In this document: positions 6,630-11,591 of the stretch, in pieces
How positions within the stretch are numbered: position 1 is the stretch's first letter
Layout of the letters: every line of letters starts with the position of its first letter
DNA from: DAOTMI01 sp964605545
GTDB lineage: Bacteria; Patescibacteriota; Microgenomatia; UBA12405
NCBI GenBank assembly: GCA_964605545.1
Contig: CAZSCX010000011.1
Span: 1 to 16,315, forward strand
Length of the DNA: 16,315 nt
Direction: 5' to 3'
The notes under the pieces: generated by a model
Seen by the model: the letters and a program-made list of their open reading frames with translations, nothing else
Database searches by the model: none
What the model was told of the DNA's origin: nothing
Made by a program: the position numbers and the translations under genes

Positions 6630-6887
6630 ATGAAAATTCAAGTTTTCGGCTCCGGCTGTTCTACATGTAAGCAATTATATGAATTAACCAAAACTGCTGT
6701 TTCGGAATTGGGAATAAAAGCCGATATTGAATACATTGATGACATTACCAAAATTATTGAATTGGGTGTTATGCAATCACCTGTTTTAGTCATTGATGGC
6801 AAAATTGCTATGCTCGGATCTGCAAGCTTAGATAAAATAAAAGAAATTATTTCGAAACCCATCTGTACTTGTGGAGGAAAATGTTAA
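6630..6887 (+). CDS. Small thioredoxin-fold protein (redox-active disulfide protein 2 type)
   Basis: An 85-residue single-domain thioredoxin-fold protein. The active-site CSTC (Cys10, Cys13) follows the first strand, Pro51 in QSPVLVIDG is at the usual cis-Pro position, and LGSASLDKIKEII is the last strand and helix. Its size and pattern match the TM0996/MTH895-like family that often sits beside COG0701 permeases, as it does here. Unusual is a cysteine-rich tail, CTCGGKC (79-85), adding three cysteines that could bind a metal or metalloid. Its stop overlaps the permease start (TAATG), so the two are translationally coupled. Likely roles are thiol-disulfide exchange or metal hand-over to the permease; the exact substrate is unknown. 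Confidence 0.88.
   Translation: MKIQVFGSGCSTCKQLYELTKTAVSELGIKADIEYIDDITKIIELGVMQSPVLVIDGKIAMLGSASLDKIKEIISKPICTCGGKC
6873..6878 (+). promoter_or_regulatory. Shine-Dalgarno site choosing the permease start
   Basis: GGAGGA lies eight bases before the ATG at 6887 but only two before the ATG at 6881, so it favours 6887. It sits inside codons of the thioredoxin-like gene. Confidence 0.65.
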
Positions 6888-7801
6888 TGAATATTTTTCT
6901 AAGAGAAGCTCTTAAATTTTTTATATATGACACCATCAAAATTGGCATTCTTTTGGTCTTTATAAATTATTTAATGGCAATTACCCGTTATTATTTTCCC
7001 ACCAATAAAGTTAGGGATTTATTAACCAAAAGACGCTGGTACGGATTGGACTATTTTTTTGCCGCTTTATTGGGAGTAGTTACACCTTTTTGTTCTTGTT
7101 CCTCTATTCCCTTATTTATTGGTTTTTTAAGTGCCGGCATTCCGCTCGGAGTAACTTTTACCTTTTTAATTGCCTCACCTCTAGTAAACGAATCTTCCCT
7201 GATTCTTTTTCCAGCTCTTTTTGGCCTAAAAACAACTATTATTTATAATATCGCTGGAATTATTGTGGCAGTAATCGGTGGCCTGATTATTCAAAAATTG
7301 CATTTGGAAAAATATGTAAATCAAGACTTATTGAAATATAAATCCCGTACCGACATTGAAGCCGAAAATAATGGCCAAAAAGTAAAGCTCAGTAAATTGA
7401 TAATTTATTGGTGGCACGATGGTTTCAAAATTACCAAAAATCTTTTTCCTTATGTAATTTTGGGAGTCGGCATTGGCGCTATTATTCACGGTTTCGTCCC
7501 CGCTAATTTTTTTGAAAAATATTTATTAATAAAAAGTTGGTGGACAGTACCAATTGCTACCCTTATTGGAGTACCACTTTACGCCAATTCAGTTTCGGTT
7601 CTTCCCGTCATCCAAGCATTGATCAGCAAGGGTATTCCTCTTGGTACTGCTCTGGCTTTTATGACCGCTACTGTTGCCCTATCTTTACCCGAGGCTTTAA
7701 TTCTCAAAAAAGCCATGAAATGGCAATTATTACTCGCTTTTTTTGGAATTACCAGTATCGGTATTATGCTAATCGGTTATTTATTTAATATCCTAATATA
7801 A
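6887..7801 (+). CDS. COG0701-type permease (DUF318/ArsP-like), probable metal or metalloid efflux
   Basis: A 304-residue membrane protein with about eight hydrophobic segments in two halves. The first half carries the family hallmark TPFCSCSSIPLFIGFLSAG, with Cys69 and Cys71 inside the membrane. The second half has the matching GVPLYANSVSVLPVIQALISKG. Related permeases export organoarsenicals (ArsP) or Cu/Zn (SO_0444 type), using membrane cysteines; that knowledge supports a soft-metal or metalloid role but does not fix the ion. I used the ATG at 6887, which overlaps the upstream stop by one base; the frame is open further up from a TTG at 6869. It is flanked by two thioredoxin-fold genes, suggesting a three-gene module. 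Confidence 0.85.
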   Translation: MNIFLREALKFFIYDTIKIGILLVFINYLMAITRYYFPTNKVRDLLTKRRWYGLDYFFAALLGVVTPFCSCSSIPLFIGFLSAGIPLGVTFTFLIASPLVNESSLILFPALFGLKTTIIYNIAGIIVAVIGGLIIQKLHLEKYVNQDLLKYKSRTDIEAENNGQKVKLSKLIIYWWHDGFKITKNLFPYVILGVGIGAIIHGFVPANFFEKYLLIKSWWTVPIATLIGVPLYANSVSVLPVIQALISKGIPLGTALAFMTATVALSLPEALILKKAMKWQLLLAFFGITSIGIMLIGYLFNILI

Positions 7802-7816
7802 GCGATTTTTACATAA

Positions 7817-7825
7817 TGCTAAAAT
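7817..7825 (+). promoter_or_regulatory. Extended -10 promoter of the cysteine-less thioredoxin-like gene
   Basis: TGC followed by TAAAAT (7820-7825) ends five bases before the ATG at 7831, again predicting a leaderless mRNA. The gene thus has its own promoter in addition to possible read-through from the permease. Confidence 0.5.
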
Positions 7826-7830
7826 AGTAT

Positions 7831-8073
7831 ATGCGTATCCAACTTTACGATCGTGGTAGTCCTCAGGGTAAAAAATTATTCGCCGATTTGGAATATATCT
7901 GCAAAAGACTCCAGGTCGATTACGATCCCGAATATATTCAGGATATGAGTAAACCATATTCTATGGGAATTCAGGGAAAAACAATTTTGACTATCGACAA
8001 CGGGGCAGTTTTGGTCGATGAATTTCCATCGCAAAAAGAACTCGAGGCCATCATCATGGATTTCATGAAATAG
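7831..8073 (+). CDS. Thioredoxin-fold protein lacking both active-site cysteines
   Basis: An 80-residue protein that aligns along its length with the CxxC protein encoded two genes upstream. MRIQLYDRGSPQGKKLF matches MKIQVFGSGCSTCKQLY, and EYIQDMSK and ILTIDNGAVLVDE match EYIDDITK and VLVIDGKIAMLGS. CSTC is replaced by SPQG and the cis-Pro region SP by GK, so classical redox chemistry is ruled out. The single Cys (residue 24) is in the first helix. It may act as a binding or regulatory paralogue in the permease module. The strand pattern and spacing are well kept, so it looks like a maintained gene, not a decayed one. Its last 11 bases overlap tatD. Confidence 0.75.
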   Translation: MRIQLYDRGSPQGKKLFADLEYICKRLQVDYDPEYIQDMSKPYSMGIQGKTILTIDNGAVLVDEFPSQKELEAIIMDFMK

Positions 8074-8788
8074 AAAATAATCGTCTCGCATTCCCATCAA
8101 TAATTTTCTCTGTTTCCTCAAAACTCATCTGCCACAATTCTGCCACTTTTTTGTAAACATATTCGACATATTTTGGTTTATTTTCTTCACCCCGATGGGG
8201 AACAGGTGTCAGCCACGGGCAATCTGTCTCCAAAATTAACCTATCTTTAGGAATATTTACCACCACTTCTTCCAATCCAATTTCATAAGTCAAATTTCCA
8301 TCAATACCAAAATACCAGCTTGACCGCCAAGACTGCGAAGCTGTCGGCGGTTTACCCATTTCCAAAACATTTTTTATCCGTTTTTTTCCACCGGCATAGC
8401 AGTGAAACACTCCTCTTAAATTTTTATATTCTTTCAAAATTTCTATTACTTCATCAACCGCTTTTCTGGCGTGAATAATTAATGGCAAATTATATTTTCC
8501 CGCCAATTCTATTTGTTTTCTAAAATTTGCAATTTGCTTGTCGTCCACTCCACGAGAATAATCCAAGCCGCACTCGCCAATTGCTCTAGCGTTTTTCGCC
8601 AAATCATTAATATCATTAAAATCTGATTGTGGATGAACTCCTGCTGCCGCAATTATTCTTTTATCCATTTTTGCTAATTCAAAATTTCTAAGACTATCTT
8701 CTCTGTCGCTCGCCGCTAAAACAATATATTTCAATTTTCCCAAATCATCGGCCACAATTTTTTCCAAGTGAGCATGCGTATCAATCAT
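8063..8788 (-). CDS. tatD: TatD-family metal-dependent hydrolase/DNase
   Basis: A 241-residue TIM-barrel metallo-hydrolase. Metal ligands of the family are visible: His5 and His7 (DTHAH), Glu72 (IGECGLDYS), His106 (LIIHAR), His129 (FHCYAG) and Asp189 (ETDCPWLTP). Members act as 3'-5' exonucleases or D-aminoacyl-tRNA deacylase-like enzymes; the precise activity is not predictable here. Residues about 146-157 are an extra segment containing PPTASQSWRSS, encoded by a palindrome, between the usual LEMG and WYFGIDG. The frame continues 18 codons upstream, but that part translates the adjacent repeat. The ATG at 8788 follows TAGAAT by five bases and starts MIDTHAH as expected. It overlaps the cysteine-less thioredoxin-like gene tail to tail by 11 bases. 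Confidence 0.93.
   Translation of the reverse strand: MIDTHAHLEKIVADDLGKLKYIVLAASDREDSLRNFELAKMDKRIIAAAGVHPQSDFNDINDLAKNARAIGECGLDYSRGVDDKQIANFRKQIELAGKYNLPLIIHARKAVDEVIEILKEYKNLRGVFHCYAGGKKRIKNVLEMGKPPTASQSWRSSWYFGIDGNLTYEIGLEEVVVNIPKDRLILETDCPWLTPVPHRGEENKPKYVEYVYKKVAELWQMSFEETEKIIDGNARRLFSIS
8318..8353 (-). repeat. In-frame palindromic insertion within tatD
   Basis: Thirty-six bases encoding about 12 extra residues (146-157). The core folds as ACCGCC (8323-8328) with GGCGGT (8346-8351), then GAC (8331-8333) with GTC (8343-8345), capped by GCGAAGC (8335-8341), a known very stable DNA mini-hairpin. It is GC-rich against AT-rich surroundings, and the barrel sequence resumes normally on both sides. 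Confidence 0.7.
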
Positions 8789-8793
8789 GTCAA

Positions 8794-8799
8794 ATTCTA
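8794..8799 (-). promoter_or_regulatory. -10 box of tatD
   Basis: TAGAAT on the minus strand ends five bases before the ATG at 8788. The region 17 bases upstream, where a -35 would lie, is already inside the left terminal repeat of the DUF559 cassette. Confidence 0.5.
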
Positions 8800-8810
8800 T
8801 CACATCTTCT

Positions 8811-8849
8811 TTTAAATCCCTCTTCAATTCTCCCTTTGACAAGGGAGAA
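8811..8849 (+). repeat. Left terminal inverted repeat of the DUF559 cassette
   Basis: The outer part TTTAAATCCCTCTT is followed by a 10-bp perfect stem (8827-8836 with 8841-8850) around the loop TGAC. It is the reverse complement of 9283-9321 with one mismatch. It encodes the last residues of the DUF559 protein, including the stop codon at 8824-8826. Confidence 0.92.
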
Positions 8850-9261
8850 TGCTAGTCAGTTCTGTTTCTCTTTGTTTTAATTTAATTTCAAAATCTTTAT
8901 AAACATTTTTTATATCTTTTAATATTTGTTCATTTCTATATCGTAATGTTTTTATTCCTCTTTGTTCTAAATATAAATCTCTTTCGTTATCCATGTATTT
9001 CTTTTTATCATGAGAATCACCATCTATTTCTATGGCCAATAATAATTTAGAGCAATAGAAATCAAGAATAAATCTCCCAATTGGTTTTTGTCGTAAAAAA
9101 CGATAATTCAAATTATCTTTTTTAATTAATAATCTCCAAAACAAATTTTCACTCTCGGTCGGATTTAATCTGTTCTTTCTAGCTAACTCTCGAAGTTGAT
9201 CTAAATATCTTATATTGCCACCACTAGTTCTTGCTTCTGGTGGACAACATTGTCTAATCAT
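8824..9261 (-). CDS. DUF559 endonuclease-domain protein (Vsr-like fold)
   Basis: A 145-residue protein with a complete DUF559 domain from about residue 22 to 125. Seen are LRELARKNRLNPTESENLFWRLL (the helical lead with Glu36), RFLRQKPIGRFILDFYC (with Asp67), LLLAIEIDGDSH (Glu78, Asp80, His84) and RGIKTLRYRNEQIL. This is the PD-(D/E)xK-related fold of Vsr-type nucleases, so DNA cleavage is likely but the target is unknown. The last eight residues (ILPCQREN) are simply the translation of the left terminal repeat. Near the 5' end, CCACCA (9218-9223) and TGGTGG (9238-9243) form a hairpin in the coding sequence. The start is the only ATG available and lies under a promoter whose -35 sits in the right repeat. 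No methylase or transposase accompanies it. Confidence 0.88.
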   Translation of the reverse strand: MIRQCCPPEARTSGGNIRYLDQLRELARKNRLNPTESENLFWRLLIKKDNLNYRFLRQKPIGRFILDFYCSKLLLAIEIDGDSHDKKKYMDNERDLYLEQRGIKTLRYRNEQILKDIKNVYKDFEIKLKQRETELTSILPCQREN

Positions 9262-9267
9262 TATTTA

Positions 9268-9296
9268 ATAATCAGCCTAATGTTCTCCCTTGTCAA
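9268..9296 (-). promoter_or_regulatory. Promoter of the DUF559 gene using the terminal palindrome
   Basis: The palindrome loop of the right repeat provides a perfect TTGACA on the minus strand (9296-9291). After exactly 17 bases comes GATTAT (9273-9268), six bases before the ATG at 9261. Confidence 0.5.
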
Positions 9297-9321
9297 AGGG
9301 AGAATTAAAGAGGGATTTAAA
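9283..9321 (-). repeat. Right terminal inverted repeat of the DUF559 cassette
   Basis: The reverse complement of 8811-8849 with one mismatch. The inner part is a palindrome with a TGTC loop on the plus strand; the outer part is GGGATTTAAA. The two flanks beyond the outer TTTAAA share no further similarity. Confidence 0.92.
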
Positions 9322-9337
9322 TAAAAAATGAATAGTC

Positions 9338-9343
9338 TATAAT
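9338..9343 (+). promoter_or_regulatory. -10 box of the DUF84-type gene
   Basis: TATAAT ends 17 bases before the ATG at 9361, giving a leader of about ten bases. TTTAAA at the cassette edge (9316-9321) is a weak possible -35 with a 16-base spacer. Confidence 0.45.
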
Positions 9344-9360
9344 TCCCTTAGCAAAACATT

Positions 9361-9852
9361 ATGGATTCTAAATTACATCAACTTCAGAAAAGCATTTGGT
9401 CTGATAAATATTTCTGCAAATTAGCCCTTTTGGATCATCTCCGCGAATGTTTAGAGAAAGATAATTATCTCAAAGCCACCGACACCCCCAAAAATTCATT
9501 TCAGAATTGTGATTTGAGTGTTGGTCTGGAAAGTGGACTGATGATCGTACCTTATACCAAATCTGGATTTATGGATATTTGTGCTTGTGCTATTTTTGAT
9601 GGTAAAGAATTTTATCTTGGCTTATCATCTGCTTTTGAGTATCCGCAAAAAGTTATAGATCTAGTTAACAATGAGGGGTTAAATATTAGTGAAGCATTTT
9701 TTAAATCCGGATTAACTCAAAATTCTAATATCGGATCAGCCGAAGGCGCAATTGGTTATTTGACCAAAGGTCGATTACCCAGAAAAGAATATACAAAACA
9801 AGCCATCACTACAGCCATAATTCATCTGGAAAATAAATTTAATACAAATTAA
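9361..9852 (+). CDS. DUF84/YjjX-type protein (inosine/xanthosine triphosphatase family), short N-terminus
   Basis: A 163-residue soluble protein. The C-terminal two thirds match the DUF84 (YjjX) family, which hydrolyses non-canonical ITP and XTP: VGLESGL (54-60), GLSSAFEYPQKVIDLV, then EGAIGYLTKGRLPRKEYTKQAITTAI near the end. The region before VGLESG is only about 53 residues, roughly 20 shorter than in YjjX, and lacks the N-terminal NPxK substrate-loop motif. It may be a diverged member without triphosphatase activity, or a gene whose 5' end was lost when the neighbouring DUF559 cassette arrived. A stop codon (9349-9351) lies just upstream in frame, so no longer start exists. It overlaps metG tail to tail by four bases. 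Confidence 0.65.
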   Translation: MDSKLHQLQKSIWSDKYFCKLALLDHLRECLEKDNYLKATDTPKNSFQNCDLSVGLESGLMIVPYTKSGFMDICACAIFDGKEFYLGLSSAFEYPQKVIDLVNNEGLNISEAFFKSGLTQNSNIGSAEGAIGYLTKGRLPRKEYTKQAITTAIIHLENKFNTN

Positions 9853-11216
9853 ATTCTCGGAAATAAAATTGCTTTTTCTTCACCTAGTCCCGGCATAATC
9901 GGCAAAAGATGAACTACCGCTTTTTGAATATTGGCAATACATTCATCCAGAACTGCCTTTCTTTCTGGAGAATCAGTTTCTAATTTCCATGGCGTTTTTT
10001 CATTTAATAAAATATTGCTTTTATCAATCCATTTATCAAAAACCATTTGAATCGCTTCATCAAATTTTGTTTCATCAATTAGCTTCACAAATTTTTCATC
10101 CAAATTAATATCTTTTTTTATCTTTTCAAACCCACCCGACAATTTACTTACTCTGGAAATCAAATTTCCAAAATTATTTGCCAAATCAGCATTATATCTT
10201 TCTTTAAATCTTTCAATACCCACATCTGAATCATTTTCATTTGGGAATGATCTGGCAATCAAATATCTTGCTCCGTCTACTCCAAACAAATCTACCAATT
10301 GACCGGGTGAAATTACATTACCCAAACTCTTACTCATTTTTTGTCCGTCAATCATATAAAAACTATGAGTAAAAGTTTTTATTGGCAATTCTATTCCTGC
10401 CGACAACAACATTGCCTGCCAAATGACTGTATGAAACCATAAAATTTCTTTTCCCAAAAGATGTAAATTTGCCGGCCAAAAATCTTCCTTATCTTCGACA
10501 AATTGAGTCGCACTATAATAATTAATCAAAGCATCAATCCAAACATAAATTGTATGACTTTTATCCCAAGGTGCAGTCACGCCCCATTTTACATTTTCTC
10601 TGGATATTGAGACATCTCTTACTCCTGCTTTTAATTTTGACAATATTTCCGATTTCTTGCCACCAGGAAAGATGTAATTTGTTTTTTCATTTTCAATTAA
10701 TTCAATAATTTGAGGGACATATTTGGATAATTTAAAAAACCAATTTTCCTCACTGCGCCACTCTATTTTTTCCGGTGGGTGAATAGGGCAGTGTTTGTCA
10801 ACCAATTCAGATTCTGTCAAAAAACTTTCACAACCAATACAATAATAACCTTCATATTTATCTTTATAAATATCACCCCGATCATAAATTTTTTGTAATA
10901 CTTCGGTTACAATTTTTTCGTGTCTTGGATCGGTAGTTCTGATAAAAAAATCATTTGTAATATTTAATTGTTTCCAAGCATTTTCAAAAATCGGAGCAAT
11001 CTTATCACAATAATCTTTTGGATTTAGTCCCTGTTTTTCTGCTACTTCAGCCACTTTTTGTCCATGTTCATCGGTACCGGTTAAAAAGAAAACACTATCT
11101 CCCAACTGTCGGTGTAATCTAGCAATAATATCTGCCGCTACTGTTGTACAGGTATGGCCGATATGCGGTACATCATTGATGTAATAAATTGGTGTGGTGA
11201 TATAAAATTTTCCCAT
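9849..11216 (-). CDS. metG: Methionyl-tRNA synthetase
   Basis: A 455-residue class I aminoacyl-tRNA synthetase that charges tRNA-Met. The HIGH motif is at 18-21 (PHIGH) and KMSKS at 293-297. The connective domain has a single zinc knuckle, Cys126, Cys129, Cys143 and His146 (CIGC...CPIH), the arrangement known from the Thermus enzyme. The anticodon-binding helical domain follows (NADLANNFGNL, then ILLNEKTPWKL). There is no C-terminal EMAP/tRNA-binding domain, so this is the short form, probably monomeric. It starts six bases after rpsT on the same strand. TAAAAT (11230-11225), overlapping the rpsT stop, could supply its own leaderless start. Confidence 0.96.
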   Translation of the reverse strand: MGKFYITTPIYYINDVPHIGHTCTTVAADIIARLHRQLGDSVFFLTGTDEHGQKVAEVAEKQGLNPKDYCDKIAPIFENAWKQLNITNDFFIRTTDPRHEKIVTEVLQKIYDRGDIYKDKYEGYYCIGCESFLTESELVDKHCPIHPPEKIEWRSEENWFFKLSKYVPQIIELIENEKTNYIFPGGKKSEILSKLKAGVRDVSISRENVKWGVTAPWDKSHTIYVWIDALINYYSATQFVEDKEDFWPANLHLLGKEILWFHTVIWQAMLLSAGIELPIKTFTHSFYMIDGQKMSKSLGNVISPGQLVDLFGVDGARYLIARSFPNENDSDVGIERFKERYNADLANNFGNLISRVSKLSGGFEKIKKDINLDEKFVKLIDETKFDEAIQMVFDKWIDKSNILLNEKTPWKLETDSPERKAVLDECIANIQKAVVHLLPIMPGLGEEKAILFPRI

Positions 11217-11222
11217 TCTGTC

Positions 11223-11531
11223 TTATTTTACAACTTTCTTGCTTTTCTTGACGGTTTTGGTTTTATTTTTCTTGACTGCAGTCTCAACCGAAGACGTAGC
11301 TTTTATTTTTCGACAAAATTTTGATTTCAATCTCTTTGTTTTATTTTTATGAAAAATATTTCTTTGACTCAACTGGTCTAAAATAGAATAAACCTCGTTC
11401 AAGGCTTCTTTAGTAGGTTTTTCTAAAAACTTTTTAACAATTTCCTTGTATCTATTTTTCCAAGAAACATTTTCTTTTCGATTTTTAATCGATTTTCGCA
11501 GTGATTTTTTTGCTGATAGTGATATTGGCAT
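11223..11531 (-). CDS. rpsT: Ribosomal protein bS20
   Basis: A 102-residue, very basic small-subunit protein that binds 16S rRNA. The N-terminal part (SAKKSLRKSIKNRKEN at 6-21), the helical middle and the RNIFHKNKTKRLKSK segment (57-71) match bS20. The tail after residue about 78 is an extra Lys-rich stretch (KKNKTKTVKKSKKVVK), probably disordered and RNA-contacting. The ATG at 11531 follows TAGAAT (11544-11539) by seven bases, so even this ribosomal protein gene appears leaderless. It is transcribed toward metG and is divergent from murJ. Confidence 0.92.
   Translation of the reverse strand: MPISLSAKKSLRKSIKNRKENVSWKNRYKEIVKKFLEKPTKEALNEVYSILDQLSQRNIFHKNKTKRLKSKFCRKIKATSSVETAVKKNKTKTVKKSKKVVK
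11225..11230 (-). promoter_or_regulatory. Possible -10 box of metG overlapping the rpsT stop
   Basis: TAAAAT on the minus strand shares bases with the rpsT TAA stop and ends eight bases before the metG ATG at 11216. Because metG may equally be co-transcribed with rpsT, this is tentative. Confidence 0.35.
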
Positions 11532-11538
11532 GACTGAT

Positions 11539-11584
11539 ATTCTATCTTATATACCTTATTTTTACAAGACTAAGGCTTTATAAT
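11539..11584. promoter_or_regulatory. Divergent promoters of rpsT and murJ
   Basis: On the minus strand TAGAAT (11544-11539) lies seven bases before the rpsT ATG. On the plus strand TATAAT (11579-11584) lies seven bases before the murJ ATG at 11592. The 60-base divergent region shows no additional hairpin or operator-like repeat. Confidence 0.55.
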
Positions 11585-11591
11585 ACATTTA

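Larger units (their letters stand above)
8811..9321. mobile_element. Putative DUF559-nuclease cassette bounded by 39-bp inverted repeats
   Basis: A 511-bp unit consists of one DUF559 gene and inverted terminal repeats (8811-8849 and 9283-9321). The repeats match at 38 of 39 positions. Each repeat starts at its outer edge with TTTAAATCCC and ends inside with a palindrome. TTTAAA is at both outer edges and, being palindromic, could equally be a duplicated target site. There is no transposase gene. Mobility is inferred from the structure and from a third related repeat at 6564-6611; it is not shown. Confidence 0.6.

Noticed and set aside
6869..6886. TTG (6869) or ATG (6881) as the permease start
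   Set aside because: The Shine-Dalgarno GGAGGA at 6873-6878 lies downstream of or too close to these codons; the ATG at 6887 has correct spacing.
8789..8842. 18-codon N-terminal extension of TatD
   Set aside because: It translates the cassette's terminal repeat; the family's start MIDTHAH coincides with an ATG just behind a -10 box.
8827..8850. Palindrome as a rho-independent terminator for the DUF559 gene or tatD
   Set aside because: The stem is strong, but no T-run follows on either strand, and identical palindromes sit at the promoter end of the cassette.
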